Shown: positions 17,896 to 27,493, counted from the stretch's first letter. The stretch: DNA of 39,660 nt from Oxalobacter sp. (GCA_017524145.1 JAFWUI010000010.1:1-39660); one strand, 5' to 3'. Numbers and translations are program-made. The notes: a model not told the origin generated them from the letters alone.

Positions 17896-18927
17896 TCAGA
17901 CCGCCTGCTGCGAGAACGCGATGAACTGGTCCAGCTTGCGTTTCGCTGAACCGTTCCTGAGTGCTTCCTGCGCCTGTTTCAGCCCTTCTGCAATGGATGG
18001 CGCAATACCTGCGGCATACAAGGCGGCTCCAGCATTCAATGCGACAATATCTGATGCCGGGGAAGCCCTGCCACCCAAGACATCCAGTATGATTTCTTTG
18101 GATTCCTCGGCACTGGACACCTTGAAATTCCGGCTGGCATACATCCGCAGGCCGAAATCTTCAGGATGGATGTCATATTCACGGACTTTTCCGTCAACCA
18201 GTTCGCCAACTTGGGTGGATGCCCCCAGGGAAATCTCATCCAGATTATCCCGTCCCCAGACAACCAGTGCCCGCCGGAGCCCCATCCGCTGCATGACGCG
18301 GACTTGGATCCCAACCAGGTCGGAATGGAAAACCCCCATCATCATGTTGGCGGCGCCAGCGGGATTGGTCAATGGCCCCAGGATATTGAACACTGTACGG
18401 ACGCCCAGTTCCTCCCGGATAGCCTTGACATGCTTCATCGCACTATGGTGTGCCGGGGCATACATGAAACCGATACCGGTTGTTTCAATGGAACGGGCAA
18501 TCTGTTCCGGTGACAACGCCAGGTTGATGCCCAACGCCTCCAGGACATCGGCACTGCCAGAGGAGGATGACACGCTGCGTGAGCCATGCTTGGCTATCTC
18601 AGCGCCACAGGCGGCTGCTACGAACATCGCTGTTGTCGAGATGTTGAAGGTATGCGCGCCGTCGCCACCTGTACCAACGATATCCAGCAACCGTTCCGGG
18701 TGTTTGACCGGCACTTTCAGCGCAAACTCGCGCATGATTTCAGCCATGGCTGCGATTTCACCGACAGATTCTTTCTTGACCCGCAACCCGATGGCAAGTG
18801 CAGCCACCATGACAGGCGACATCCCACCGCTCATCACCTGGCGGAACAGGTCAAGCATCTCGTCATGGAAAATTTCCCGATGGTCGATACAACGGGCAAG
18901 GGCTTCCCGCGAAGTAATGGTCGTCAT
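17896..18927 (-). CDS. trpD: Anthranilate phosphoribosyltransferase
   Basis: A 343-residue enzyme that joins anthranilate to PRPP. Visible motifs are [17 protein letters not shown] (PRPP-binding glycine loop), [29 protein letters not shown] and the DEISLG metal-binding segment. The length matches free-standing TrpD rather than a TrpGD fusion. Its ATG lies two bases past the trpG stop, so translation is coupled. Trp1-type neighbours (trpG before, trpC after) confirm the role. Confidence 0.96.
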   Translation of the reverse strand: MTTITSREALARCIDHREIFHDEMLDLFRQVMSGGMSPVMVAALAIGLRVKKESVGEIAAMAEIMREFALKVPVKHPERLLDIVGTGGDGAHTFNISTTAMFVAAACGAEIAKHGSRSVSSSSGSADVLEALGINLALSPEQIARSIETTGIGFMYAPAHHSAMKHVKAIREELGVRTVFNILGPLTNPAGAANMMMGVFHSDLVGIQVRVMQRMGLRRALVVWGRDNLDEISLGASTQVGELVDGKVREYDIHPEDFGLRMYASRNFKVSSAEESKEIILDVLGGRASPASDIVALNAGAALYAAGIAPSIAEGLKQAQEALRNGSAKRKLDQFIAFSQQAV

Positions 18928-18929
18928 GA

Positions 18930-19493
18930 TTATCTTTCCAGAAAGTTTTTCAGCTGTTGATGTCCATGTTCAGACAGGATGGACTCCGGGTGGTACTGGA
19001 CGCCTTCGATATCAAAGGCCTTATGGCGGATACCCATGATTTCACCGTCTTCAGTCCAAGCGGTGACCTCAAGGCAGTCCGGCAGGGTCTCCCGCTCAAT
19101 CGCAAGGGAATGGTAACGGGTCACAATGAAGGGACTGGGCAACCCCTTGAAAACGCCTGTTCCATTATGGAACACTGGTGAAACCTTGCCATGCATCACC
19201 TGCTTCGCATGGACAATCCTGCCACCGAACGCCGCTCCGATGGACTGATGCCCTAAACAGACACCAAAAATCGGTTTCTTTCCAGCAAAGTGCTTCAGCA
19301 CAGGGATTGAAATCCCCGCTTCATAAGGCGTTTTCGGCCCCGGGGAAATGCAGATATGGTCTGGATCCAGCTTTTCGATTTCTTCAATAGTGATCTGGTC
19401 GTTGCGGTAAGTCTGCACATCTGCGCCCAGTTCACCGAAATACTGGACGATGTTGTATGTAAAAGAATCATAGTTGTCTATCATCAGTAACAT
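18930..19493 (-). CDS. trpG: Anthranilate synthase glutamine amidotransferase subunit
   Basis: A 187-residue class-I glutamine amidotransferase that supplies ammonia to TrpE. It shows the [11 protein letters not shown] opening, the ISPGPKTP loop, the nucleophile Cys in [10 protein letters not shown], and the C-terminal HPESIL catalytic His/Glu pair. In many bacteria the same protein also serves PabB for folate synthesis. I chose the ATG at 19491-19493 because AAAAGGTGG precedes it; the frame reaches further upstream without a good site. No trpE lies in this window, so the partner is encoded elsewhere. Confidence 0.95.
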   Translation of the reverse strand: MLLMIDNYDSFTYNIVQYFGELGADVQTYRNDQITIEEIEKLDPDHICISPGPKTPYEAGISIPVLKHFAGKKPIFGVCLGHQSIGAAFGGRIVHAKQVMHGKVSPVFHNGTGVFKGLPSPFIVTRYHSLAIERETLPDCLEVTAWTEDGEIMGIRHKAFDIEGVQYHPESILSEHGHQQLKNFLER

Positions 19494-19587
19494 GACTGCC
19501 ACCTTTTCATCGGTATATATCAATTGGATGGACTGGAATGCTCCAGTAAATGCTTAGGGTGTACGGGTGCCGGAGGGCACAGGGGAA

Positions 19588-19659
19588 TCAGGCTTTTGGC
19601 ATACGCCAACGCCAGCGCAATGGAATCAGATAGATGGAAGAAAAGATTGCTTTGTACAT
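19588..19659 (-). CDS. Possible trp leader peptide (two Trp codons)
   Basis: A 23-codon frame upstream of trpG that ends with the segment PLRWRWRMPKA, so two Trp codons (19612-19614 and 19606-19608) are separated by one Arg codon near the stop. The second Trp codon falls inside a hairpin of TTGGC/GCCAA (19596-19609), and two more short hairpins follow (19567-19580 and 19532-19547) before trpG. This is the architecture of ribosome-mediated attenuation. Against it, no T-rich terminator follows the hairpins and no ribosome-binding site precedes the ATG. A promoter placed just upstream would make the message nearly leaderless. Confidence 0.35.
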   Translation of the reverse strand: MYKAIFSSIYLIPLRWRWRMPKA

Positions 19660-19667
19660 ATGGTGGA

Positions 19668-19695
19668 TTATTACGCAAGCAATATAGATTGACAA
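19668..19695 (-). promoter_or_regulatory. Candidate trp promoter upstream of the leader frame
   Basis: On the minus strand TTGTCA (19690-19695), 16 bases, then TAATAA (19668-19673). The predicted transcript start is one or two bases before the leader ATG at 19659. It overlaps nothing but the yacG-trpG gap. Confidence 0.35.
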
Positions 19696-19708
19696 GTACT
19701 TGAAACCA

Positions 19709-19885
19709 TCATGCCCCTTCCCCTCCATCTTCGTCTTCCTGACGGGAAGTGACACGGTAGGCCTCATCCGCCCATGCGCCCAAGTCAATCTGGCGGCAAC
19801 GGTCAGAACAGAAAGGCCTGAACGGACTTTCCTCTGTCCATTCAACCGGTTTTCCACAAACCGGACATTTGACAGTCAATACCAT
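19709..19885 (-). CDS. yacG: DNA gyrase inhibitor / zinc-ribbon protein YacG
   Basis: A 58-residue protein translated directly from the minus strand. Four zinc-ligand cysteines lie at positions 7, 10, 26 and 30 (CPVC and FCSDRC), followed by the family's [13 protein letters not shown] segment and an acidic tail. In E. coli YacG binds the GyrB C-terminal region and inhibits gyrase. It starts 71 bases after coaE, its usual neighbour; the zapD gene often found between them is absent here. Confidence 0.93.
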   Translation of the reverse strand: MVLTVKCPVCGKPVEWTEESPFRPFCSDRCRQIDLGAWADEAYRVTSRQEDEDGGEGA

Positions 19886-19956
19886 AAATCTACCCCCAAT
19901 CCGTTGCCGGTACCGGCAATCGTTTTCCCAAAGTCAGCATCGGTCAGCACAACCTG

Positions 19957-20592
19957 TCACCTTTTTCCTGATAATACGGCTTCCTGTGCCAGCTTCAGAT
20001 AAACCGTATGCAACCGTTCCACTTCGCGGCGTACCTCATCAGCGCTGCGGTCATTGACAATCACATCATCCGCCCTGGCAAGGCGTTGCTGGCGTGTCGC
20101 CTGTGCTGCAATGATGGCTTTTGCCTGTTCAGCGGAAAGGTTGCTGCGCCGCATCACCCGCTCTACCTGAAGAGGTTCTGGACAATCCACCACCAGGATA
20201 CGGGTTCCCATCCCTTTCCAGACCGGCAGGTCAACCAGCAGTGGATTGGCAAAGATGACATAGCTGCCATCCGCTTCAAGCGCCTGCTGGAAACAGATAT
20301 CCCGGATCAGGGGATGCAGGATGCTTTCCAGCCTGAGCCGCTCTGCAGGATTGCCGAACACCCGCTCGCGCATCTTCGCACGGTCAAGCGCACCATCTGC
20401 CCCGATGAATGCTTCCCCGAAAGCCTTGCGTATCGGTTCAATGCCCGCACCACCAGGCATGGTCAGTCCCCTGGACACAACGTCCGCATCAACAATGGCA
20501 GCACCGAGTTCTGCAAAGATATCCGACACAAAGGTCTTGCCACTGCCGATACCGCCTGTCAGTCCAATCGAAAACCGGGTGTAATCCATCAT
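19957..20592 (-). CDS. coaE: Dephospho-CoA kinase
   Basis: A 211-residue P-loop kinase that performs the last step of coenzyme A synthesis. It has the Walker A motif GLTGGIGSGKT near the start, the VDADVVSRGLT segment, the lid region with RxxxRS (VERVMRRSNLS) and VNDRS. Two adjacent ATGs (20592 and 20589) are possible. It lies between slmA (29 bases upstream) and yacG in one minus-strand run. Confidence 0.95.
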   Translation of the reverse strand: MMDYTRFSIGLTGGIGSGKTFVSDIFAELGAAIVDADVVSRGLTMPGGAGIEPIRKAFGEAFIGADGALDRAKMRERVFGNPAERLRLESILHPLIRDICFQQALEADGSYVIFANPLLVDLPVWKGMGTRILVVDCPEPLQVERVMRRSNLSAEQAKAIIAAQATRQQRLARADDVIVNDRSADEVRREVERLHTVYLKLAQEAVLSGKR

Positions 20593-20621
20593 CTGGCCTT
20601 CTGTCTGCTGTCTTTCTTCAT

Positions 20622-21197
20622 TTATAACAGGATAAAATTGACCTGTTCCTGCATGCCGGCTGTCGGTGGTTGGGCGAAACCACCTTTGACAAAGCGCGCC
20701 ATCCGCCCCAGCAGGCAGTTCATCAACAGATTGCTCCGCATGACAGCCGCAGCTTCGTCCAGATGGGGCTCTTGGGTTGCTGCAAGCCGCATTGCCTGGC
20801 GCAATGTCAGTTCTACACGGTCAAAGAACTGGTTCATCCGCTTCTGGAGCCGTGGGTTCTCGTTGATCAGGGCATCCCCCATCATCACGCGGGTCATGCC
20901 AGGATTCTTTTCAGCAAACCCCAACAGTAACCTGGCAATATTCTGAACTTGTGCAAGGCCGCGTTCTTCATTTTCACAGATCCGGTTGATGACTCCGAAG
21001 ATGCCAGATTCGATAAATTCTATCAGTCCTTCAAACATCTGTGCCTTGCTGGCAAAATGCCGGTACAGTGCCGCTTCAGATATTCCCAGCTTCGCTGCCA
21101 GTGCAGCAGTGGTGACCTTTGCCCCCTGAGGTTCTTCAAGCATCATCGCCAATGCCTGAAGGATCTGTTGTTTCCGTTCCCCTGTTTTCTTCCTCAT
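20622..21197 (-). CDS. slmA: TetR-type nucleoid occlusion factor SlmA
   Basis: A 191-residue TetR-fold protein. The N-terminal helix-turn-helix reads KVTTAALAAKLGISEAALYRHFASKAQMFEGLIEFIE, which is characteristic of SlmA rather than of drug-responsive TetR proteins. SlmA binds sites over the nucleoid and blocks FtsZ rings there. It starts 11 bases after the HAD gene and is followed by coaE, an arrangement common in Burkholderiales. Confidence 0.92.
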   Translation of the reverse strand: MRKKTGERKQQILQALAMMLEEPQGAKVTTAALAAKLGISEAALYRHFASKAQMFEGLIEFIESGIFGVINRICENEERGLAQVQNIARLLLGFAEKNPGMTRVMMGDALINENPRLQKRMNQFFDRVELTLRQAMRLAATQEPHLDEAAAVMRSNLLMNCLLGRMARFVKGGFAQPPTAGMQEQVNFILL

Positions 21198-21208
21198 AAC
21201 CGATCCGC

Positions 21209-21937
21209 TTACCGACTTAAGAACCGCTTCAGCCGAAGGACTGACTTCACCTTGATATCAACATAGGATGGGCGTCCTGATGCCCTCTTCCGACGGGGAC
21301 GCGCATACGCATGGGTGGAATGGTGACTGCGGTTGAGGTACTGCGTGACAAGCACTGTTCCCATGCCTGTTATTTTAGCGTTTTTCAGACTCCGGATATC
21401 ATCTTCAACCAGCCGGCACCGGAAGGGTGTGGTTTTCAGCAGGACAGGAAGATGGCGGAAAAAGCGCTTTGCGGGTTTTGGGGTATACCGCCCCACCAGG
21501 CACATGGTCTCAATGGAAATGATCCGCTCAAAGAACGGAGTCAACCCCAAGACTGCCAACACCTGCCGGGCATAATCCCCTGAAGAATTGGTCAACAGGA
21601 CTTTCTTGCCGGGCAGATGCCTGAAAAAATGCCTGAGCCCTTTCTGTGCATGGACCATTGCTGGCAGGTTCCGGAACTGATGCGCAGCTTCCAGGAACTG
21701 CCGGGCACGCTGGTTGGGTACTCTGCTGATGCCCAGCAGGGTTGCGCCATACCGTTGCCAGAAAGCCTGCCTGAGCCCATCTGCCTCACTGTGGGAAAGG
21801 ATGGCCCCATCATGACCGCAATGCGTGGCAATCCAACCATTCATGTTTTCACTGATCTGAGGAAAGATTTCAGCAAACGCATCATGGAGGGTATTGTCGA
21901 GGTCGAACAGCCAGAGCTGGGCTTTTTGATGGGTCAT
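21209..21937 (-). CDS. HAD-family pyrimidine 5'-nucleotidase-like phosphatase
   Basis: A 242-residue haloacid dehalogenase-fold protein. Motif I is LWLFDLDNTLHDA (nucleophile Asp), motif II is LLTNSSGDYA, motif III is the lysine in TPKPAKRFF, and motif IV is the acidic VEDD segment. The helical cap after motif I resembles Sdt1-type pyrimidine 5'-nucleotidases, which usually sit next to slmA in Burkholderiales. The C-terminal tail is unusually long and basic (PRRKRASGRPSYVDIKVKS), possibly for nucleic acid contact, which is inference. AAGGAAGC precedes the ATG. Confidence 0.85.
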   Translation of the reverse strand: MTHQKAQLWLFDLDNTLHDAFAEIFPQISENMNGWIATHCGHDGAILSHSEADGLRQAFWQRYGATLLGISRVPNQRARQFLEAAHQFRNLPAMVHAQKGLRHFFRHLPGKKVLLTNSSGDYARQVLAVLGLTPFFERIISIETMCLVGRYTPKPAKRFFRHLPVLLKTTPFRCRLVEDDIRSLKNAKITGMGTVLVTQYLNRSHHSTHAYARPRRKRASGRPSYVDIKVKSVLRLKRFLSR

Positions 21938-21952
21938 TGCTTCCTTCCAAAG

Positions 21953-21986
21953 AAAACCCCGTTAAGCTGAGGCCTGCTTAACGGGG
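21953..21986 (-). terminator. Rho-independent terminator after yidC
   Basis: A perfect 11-base stem (CCCCGTTAAGC with GCTTAACGGGG) and an eight-base loop, followed on the minus strand by TTTTC. It ends the rpmH-rnpA-yidD-yidC transcript. The strong stem may also work in the other direction. Confidence 0.85.
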
Positions 21987-22034
21987 TCTGTCTCATGGTT
22001 CATAAACCTATCTTGTGGTTTCCCACAGCAATGG

Positions 22035-23762
22035 TCATCTCCGTTTGGTCTTGGCGGTCACAGGCTTTGCCTGGGAAGCCGCTGCCTGTTCTGCAGCAAT
22101 GACCTTGTCTGCCTGTTTGTTGATGTAGTAATGGTGCCCGATGGACAGGATATTATTGACAATCCAGTACAGCACCAGACCTGCCGGGAAAAAGAAGAAC
22201 GTGATTGAGAATGCAATCGGCAGGAACATCATGATCTTCGCCTGCGTCGGGTCAGGTGGCGGCGGGCTCATCTTCTGCTGGAGGAACATGGTGCCTGCCA
22301 TGATAACAGGCAGGATATACCATGGATCCGGAGCAGCCAGGTTCTGGATCCAAGCCAACCATGGGGCATTACGGATTTCAATGGAAGCCAGCAACACCCA
22401 GTACAGGGACAGGAAGACCGGAATCTGGACAATCATCGGCAGGCATCCCCCTGCTGGATTGATCTTTTCCCGTTTGTACAGGCTGATCATTTCCGTCTTC
22501 ATGGTCTGCGGATCGTCCTTATACCGTTCCTTCATACGCTGGATGACCGGCGTGAACTTACGCATCCTCGCCATGCTCTTGTACCCCATATGGGACAATG
22601 GGGAAAGGACCAGTTTGATGAGGATGGTCAGGATGACAATTGTCCATCCCCAGTTGCCAACCTCATCATAGATGCGGTTCATCAACCAGAAAATCGGTCT
22701 CGCCAAGACTGTCAAGAAGCCATAGTCCTTGACCAGATCCAGTCCTGGTGCCGCTTTATCAAGCAGTTTGGTATCCTGCGGTCCCATATAAAGCCCGGTA
22801 TCATTGGAAACCGTCTGATGTGGCTGGATCATCGCACCACCTTCGGTCACTTGGAGTTCCGTACCGACACAGAACAGGTCTTCACCGAGCTTCTTCGCAT
22901 AGTTTTCACGGTTAAGCCCTTCCGTCGGGATAAAGGCGGAAACGAAGTAATGCTGGACCATTGCAATCCAGCCGTTCTTGGTATCCCTGACAAATTTCTC
23001 ACCGGTACCATCTGCCGTCAGGTTGTCGAATTTCAGCTTCTGGAATTTTTCTTCACCGGAATAGACAGCAGGTCCTGTGAAGGTACTGATGAAACGTGAC
23101 TGGCCTTCTGGACGGCTGCTGTCACGGACCAACTGCATATACAGTTTTGCATTGATGGGTTCACCAGTCAGGTTGGTGATCTGATGGTTGACACCGACCA
23201 CATAATCACCCCGTTTGAAGGTAAGGGTCTTGACCAGACGGACACCATTCTGGACGGCATCCATGACAACCTTGACCTCATCCTGACCCTCTGCCATTGT
23301 GAAATTGCCGGGATGAATGTTGAAATGGGTGGCATGGTTAGGATACAGCCCGCCAGAAAGACCGGTCTGCGCCAGATAGACGCGCGGCGGATTGTTCTCG
23401 AACAGCACCATGTCTTTCTGGAAGTCGTTGTCAGGGTATTTCAGCAGTTCCAGGTTCTGGAAAACACCGCCATTGGCATTGATGGAGAGCTTGAAGACAT
23501 CGGTCTGGACAGTGATGACATCTGCAGCTGCCTTCCGTCTGGCTTCTTCCCGCTTGGCTTCTTCAGCAGCTTCATTGGCCTTGGTGACCTTTTCCATCGG
23601 CAGGCCAGCCGGTTCTGCTGTCTTGGCCTCTTCCTTCTTGTCCGCGTTGCGGTAAGTGAATACCAGCGAAGACCCCCCGTTGTAGACAACCCAGTTATCC
23701 CAGAGCATGAACAATGCGATGAGCAGGATAATGATCAGTGTCGTGCGTTTCTTGACGTCCAT
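22035..23762 (-). CDS. yidC: Membrane protein insertase YidC
   Basis: A 575-residue inner-membrane insertase (E. coli 548). An N-terminal transmembrane anchor (residues about 7-25) is followed by an Ala/Glu/Lys-rich linker, the large periplasmic beta domain (roughly 80-350), and the conserved five-helix core with GNWGWTIVILTILIKLVLSP, KINPAGGCLPMIVQIPVFLSLY and the PAGLVLYWIVNN segment. It inserts proteins alone or with SecYEG. It follows yidD by 18 bases. mnmE, which often follows yidC, is missing; a strong terminator comes instead. Confidence 0.96.
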   Translation of the reverse strand: MDVKKRTTLIIILLIALFMLWDNWVVYNGGSSLVFTYRNADKKEEAKTAEPAGLPMEKVTKANEAAEEAKREEARRKAAADVITVQTDVFKLSINANGGVFQNLELLKYPDNDFQKDMVLFENNPPRVYLAQTGLSGGLYPNHATHFNIHPGNFTMAEGQDEVKVVMDAVQNGVRLVKTLTFKRGDYVVGVNHQITNLTGEPINAKLYMQLVRDSSRPEGQSRFISTFTGPAVYSGEEKFQKLKFDNLTADGTGEKFVRDTKNGWIAMVQHYFVSAFIPTEGLNRENYAKKLGEDLFCVGTELQVTEGGAMIQPHQTVSNDTGLYMGPQDTKLLDKAAPGLDLVKDYGFLTVLARPIFWLMNRIYDEVGNWGWTIVILTILIKLVLSPLSHMGYKSMARMRKFTPVIQRMKERYKDDPQTMKTEMISLYKREKINPAGGCLPMIVQIPVFLSLYWVLLASIEIRNAPWLAWIQNLAAPDPWYILPVIMAGTMFLQQKMSPPPPDPTQAKIMMFLPIAFSITFFFFPAGLVLYWIVNNILSIGHHYYINKQADKVIAAEQAAASQAKPVTAKTKRR

Positions 23763-23780
23763 AATTTTTGGATAGCTATA

Positions 23781-24095
23781 TCAACTGCTGTTTTTCTTAA
23801 ACCATTTTCCACAACGGCACCCCCAGCCCTTCTTTGGAACAGGGTCATAACCGCCGGGATGAAAAGGATGGCACTTCAACAGGCGTATCAATATCAGGAA
23901 AATGCCCTTAATGCAACCATGCACCGAAAGCGCCTGGATGGCATAAGCGGAACATGTTGGATAAAAACGGCAATTGGGACCCAGCAATGGACTGACCAGC
24001 AACTGATAACCCCTTATCAGCAGGATAAGGAAGCTTTTCAGCGGCGATTGCAGAAAGGTTCTGAGGACGCTTTCTTTTTCTGGATCTTTTCGCAT
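23781..24095 (-). CDS. yidD: Membrane protein insertion efficiency factor YidD
   Basis: A 104-residue YidD homologue. It has the [28 protein letters not shown] core with the conserved cysteines, and the [12 protein letters not shown] ending. YidD helps YidC-dependent insertion. I chose the ATG at 24095; the frame extends upstream but without family sequence. This start overlaps the rnpA 3' end by 58 bases, a common arrangement. An extra 15-residue basic N-terminus makes it a little longer than usual. Confidence 0.9.
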   Translation of the reverse strand: MRKDPEKESVLRTFLQSPLKSFLILLIRGYQLLVSPLLGPNCRFYPTCSAYAIQALSVHGCIKGIFLILIRLLKCHPFHPGGYDPVPKKGWGCRCGKWFKKNSS

Positions 24096-24442
24096 TGTCC
24101 AACAAGCTGGGTCAGTTCCCGATAAAGCATCTGTTTCAGGGACATGCCTGCGGCAGGCTGATGACGGGTATTGGGTGGAGATGATAGACGGATGATACAG
24201 TCCAGTCCAGACAACTGGCTTTGCCGGAACACTTCCCGGCAAAGCCGTTTCACCGTATTGCGTGTCACTGCCCGAGGGGCAAACCGTTTGGCAACAACAA
24301 TACCCAACCGTGCCTGCTTCAGCTGATTGGTTTTTGCATAAATGGCAAAATGTTCTGTCCTTGCACAGGGACGTATACGAAAAACGGATGAGAACTCATC
24401 CGTTTTGCGAAGTCGCCGACCGGAAGGAAATTCTCCGCTCAC
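24038..24442 (-). CDS. rnpA: Ribonuclease P protein component
   Basis: The protein subunit of RNase P, which helps the catalytic RNA trim tRNA 5' ends. It has the opening [36 protein letters not shown] (the RNR-type RNA-binding motif) and a CxxIRL strand. The start is uncertain: a GTG at 24442 gives 134 residues and lies 25 bases after rpmH, while a GTG at 24499 would overlap rpmH by 32 bases. Neither has a clear ribosome-binding site. I prefer 24442 because the family sequence starts right after it. It overlaps yidD downstream. Confidence 0.92.
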   Translation of the reverse strand: MSGEFPSGRRLRKTDEFSSVFRIRPCARTEHFAIYAKTNQLKQARLGIVVAKRFAPRAVTRNTVKRLCREVFRQSQLSGLDCIIRLSSPPNTRHQPAAGMSLKQMLYRELTQLVGQCEKIQKKKASSEPFCNRR

Positions 24443-24467
24443 ACAATCAGCTTCAATAATGGCTGTA

Positions 24468-24602
24468 TCAGACGGCCAGGCGTTTACGGCCTTTTGCACG
24501 ACGTGCGTTCAGGACAGCACGACCGTTCTTGGTGGCCATACGGACACGGAAGCCGTGGGTGCGTTTACGGCGCACAACTGAAGGTTGATAAGTACGTTTC
24601 AT
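24468..24602 (-). CDS. rpmH: 50S ribosomal protein L34
   Basis: A 44-residue, very basic ribosomal protein: [20 protein letters not shown] at the start and [13 protein letters not shown] at the end, matching L34 throughout. The open frame extends 35 codons upstream, but the ATG at 24602 is the family start. It is the first gene of the rpmH-rnpA-yidD-yidC run, with a well-formed promoter upstream. Confidence 0.97.
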   Translation of the reverse strand: MKRTYQPSVVRRKRTHGFRVRMATKNGRAVLNARRAKGRKRLAV

Positions 24603-24918
24603 GATAGTCTCGCTAATTAACCAGCAATAATAAATCGGGTTACGGTACTTCCGGTCGGAACAGCCTTGTTGCTGTCTGCGGCGGCTAATATCCAGACAAA
24701 GCACCACCTTATGCGTAAGGAATCAATGATTAGACCGTATCATGGCATACCCTGTCAATACCAAATCCGTTACTTTGTCAAAATCGCCTAAAAAAAGTGG
24801 CATTTCTGTGGATAACCTGTCTGTTTAAGGGTAAAATACACTCCCAGTATGAATTGATATCCAACTGAAATCCACTGGGTTTCCTTGCCTGTTTTCAATG
24901 CCGTTTTATTGCTGAATC
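24603..24918. other. rpmH-dnaA intergenic region with one perfect DnaA box
   Basis: A 316-base gap between divergent rpmH and dnaA, the classical place of oriC in many bacteria. It holds the rpmH promoter and one perfect DnaA box at 24807-24815 (TTATCCACA on the minus strand). A -10-like TAAAAT (24832-24837) on the plus strand places this box over the -35 position of a putative dnaA promoter, which would suit DnaA autoregulation. I see no further close DnaA boxes and no strong AT-rich block beyond the box. Confidence 0.5.
24729..24758 (-). promoter_or_regulatory. rpmH promoter
   Basis: On the minus strand a perfect -35 TTGACA (24753-24758), 18 bases, then TCTAAT (24729-24734). The predicted start lies about 120 bases before rpmH. 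Confidence 0.6.
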
Positions 24919-26298
24919 ATGGAATCTTTATGGCAGAACTGCCTCTCCCGGCTTGAGCTGGAAGTAACGCCCCAGCAGTATATTACATGGATTAAGCCGC
25001 TGACTTTGGTGGAACACCATGAAAACCTGCTGCATATTGCTGCACCGAACTTCATCAAATGCAACTGGGTCAAACGGGAATTTGCAGGACGCATTGCGGA
25101 ACTGGCATCTGAAATCACCGGCAGTCCTGTTGAAATCCGGGTGTCTGTCGCTAAGAAAAAAAACGGTACATCGAGCAATCCGCCTGCCCTGCAGTCTGAA
25201 ACCCCACCACAAGCAATCCCGGCTGTTGAACCATCGGCAGAACCTGCCCTGGCAGACAATCCAGTCCGCGAACAGAACCGCATCAATGCCGGCATCAACC
25301 CTGATATGACCTTTGACAGTTTCGTCACAGGCAAAGCAAACCAGCTTGCCCGCGCAGCTGCCATCCAGATTGCAAACAACCCCGGTACTTCCTACAATCC
25401 GCTGTACCTGTTTGGAGGGGTTGGACTTGGCAAGACCCATCTGATCCAAGCAATCGGGAACCAGGTCCTGAAAGACCGGCCTTCAGCAAAAATCCGCTAT
25501 ATCCACGCAGAACAGTACGTTAGGGACGTAGTGAACGCTTACCAACGTAAGAGCTTCGACGATTTCAAACGCAGCTATCATTCGTTGGATATGCTGTTGA
25601 TTGATGATATCCAGTTCTTTGCCGGCAAAAGCCGGACCCAGGAAGAATTCTTCTATACATTTGAAGCTTTGGTTGCAGCCAACAAACAGATCATCATCAC
25701 CAGTGATACCTATCCCAAGGACATCTCAGACATGGAAGACCGCCTGACGTCCCGTTTCGCGTCAGGCCTGACGGTCGCCATTGAACCGCCAGAACTGGAA
25801 ATGCGTGTTGCAATCCTGATCAAGAAAGCATCACAGATAGGTATTGCCCTGAATGACGATGTGGCTTTCTTCATCGCCAACCTCAACCAGTCCAATGTCC
25901 GTGAACTGGAAGGGGCCTTGAACAATGTGGTTGCCCATTCCAGGTTCATGAACCAGGAAATCACTGTCGACCTCGCAAAAGATGTCCTGAAAAGCACGAT
26001 GCCTTCCAACTTGGTTTCTGTGGAATCCATCCAGAAGGCGGTCGCCGACTATTACCGGATCAAGGTGGCGGATATGTATTCAAAACGCCGTCCTGCAAAT
26101 ATCGCCAGACCCCGTCAGATTGCGATGTACCTTGCAAAGGAACTGACCCAGAAAAGCCTGCCTGAAATCGGTGAGCAGTTTGGGGGGCGTGACCATACCA
26201 CAGTCCTGCATGCTGTCCGGAAAATTGCTCAGGAAAGGCAGAAGAACGCTGAACTCAATCATGAGCTGCACGTCCTCGAACAGACTGTGAAACGCTGA
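24919..26298 (+). CDS. dnaA: Chromosomal replication initiator DnaA
   Basis: A 459-residue AAA+ initiator. Domain I (about 1-85) opens with [18 protein letters not shown]; domain II (85-125) is a Pro/Ala-rich linker; domain III has Walker [11 protein letters not shown] and Walker [13 protein letters not shown]; domain IV has the DNA-binding signature [15 protein letters not shown]. It binds TTATCCACA boxes and melts oriC. No strong ribosome-binding site is seen before the ATG. dnaN follows after 61 bases. Confidence 0.98.
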   Translation: MESLWQNCLSRLELEVTPQQYITWIKPLTLVEHHENLLHIAAPNFIKCNWVKREFAGRIAELASEITGSPVEIRVSVAKKKNGTSSNPPALQSETPPQAIPAVEPSAEPALADNPVREQNRINAGINPDMTFDSFVTGKANQLARAAAIQIANNPGTSYNPLYLFGGVGLGKTHLIQAIGNQVLKDRPSAKIRYIHAEQYVRDVVNAYQRKSFDDFKRSYHSLDMLLIDDIQFFAGKSRTQEEFFYTFEALVAANKQIIITSDTYPKDISDMEDRLTSRFASGLTVAIEPPELEMRVAILIKKASQIGIALNDDVAFFIANLNQSNVRELEGALNNVVAHSRFMNQEITVDLAKDVLKSTMPSNLVSVESIQKAVADYYRIKVADMYSKRRPANIARPRQIAMYLAKELTQKSLPEIGEQFGGRDHTTVLHAVRKIAQERQKNAELNHELHVLEQTVKR

Positions 26299-26359
26299 TG
26301 CCCATGATGACAGACCCGATTTGATTAACTGAAACACGATTGACATCCAAGGAAAAATT

Positions 26360-27466
26360 ATGCAATTGGTTAAAACTGGCCGTGATGAAATCCTCCGTCC
26401 CCTGCAGACTGTCAGCGGCATTGTGGAACGCCGTCAGACATTGCCGATCCTTGCCAACATCCTGATCCGCAAACAGGGCAATGACATTTCTTTCCTCTCT
26501 ACGGATACTGAAATCCAGATTGTCACCCATGCACCTATCGGCACGGATGAAGAGGATGCCACTACAACTGTAGCGGCACGCAAGCTGCAGGATATCCTGC
26601 GTACGCTGCCAGACGCTACGGACGTGGCCCTTTCCCTGAATGACAAGAAACTGGTTGTCTCTGCTGGACGTTCCCGCTTCTCGCTCCAGACATTGCCTGC
26701 CGAGGATTTCCCGGTCGTCAGCCAACCTGCCGGATTTGATGCATCGGTCACCCTGCCTCAGAAAGATTTGAAGAACCTGCTTGGCATGGTCTACTTCGCG
26801 ATGGCACAGCAGGATATCCGCTATTACCTGAATGGCCTCCTTCTCCAGCTTGATGGCAAGAACATCAATGCGGTTGCAACGGATGGCCACCGTCTGGCCT
26901 TCTGTACACTGGAAACCAGCCAGGAATATGAAAAACGCGACCTCATCATTCCCCGGAAGACGGTCATTGAGCTGCTGCGCCTGCTGGAAGAAAATGATGA
27001 GACTGTCCGTATTGATTTTGCACAGACCCAGATCCGTTTTGTATTCGGCTCAGTCGAATTCGTCTCTAAACTGGTCGAAGGCAAGTTCCCGGACTATACC
27101 CGTGTAATCCCAAAGAACTACAGCAACAGGTTTGTGATTTCCCGTGAGGCCCTGCTCCGTTCCCTGCAGCGTGCTGCCATCATGACTACGGATAAATACA
27201 AGGGCATCCGCTGCATCCTGGCGCCTGACAGCCTGAAAATCACTTCTACCAACGCTGACCAGGAGGAAGCCTTGGAAGAACTCGAAATCGATTTCAACGG
27301 CGATGGTTTTGAAATCGGCTTCAATGTCACTTATTTGTTGGATGTCCTTGGCAACCTGAAGAATGACAATATGCAGATTGAGCTGGCGGATGGCAATTCA
27401 TCTGTCTTGATGACCATTCCAGAAAACAGCAGCTTTAAATATGTCGTCATGCCGATGCGCATCTGA
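26360..27466 (+). CDS. dnaN: DNA polymerase III beta sliding clamp
   Basis: A 368-residue clamp subunit. It opens with MQLVKTGRDEILRPLQTVSGIVERRQTLPILANIL, which matches the family, and ends with YVVMPMRI, the usual C-terminus that carries the clamp-binding groove residues. Two such chains form the ring that holds the polymerase on DNA. AAGGAAAAATT precedes the ATG. There is no recF between dnaN and gyrB, as in several other betaproteobacteria. Confidence 0.98.
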   Translation: MQLVKTGRDEILRPLQTVSGIVERRQTLPILANILIRKQGNDISFLSTDTEIQIVTHAPIGTDEEDATTTVAARKLQDILRTLPDATDVALSLNDKKLVVSAGRSRFSLQTLPAEDFPVVSQPAGFDASVTLPQKDLKNLLGMVYFAMAQQDIRYYLNGLLLQLDGKNINAVATDGHRLAFCTLETSQEYEKRDLIIPRKTVIELLRLLEENDETVRIDFAQTQIRFVFGSVEFVSKLVEGKFPDYTRVIPKNYSNRFVISREALLRSLQRAAIMTTDKYKGIRCILAPDSLKITSTNADQEEALEELEIDFNGDGFEIGFNVTYLLDVLGNLKNDNMQIELADGNSSVLMTIPENSSFKYVVMPMRI

Positions 27467-27493
27467 TGGCACAGCAGGATGAAACCATTTCCT

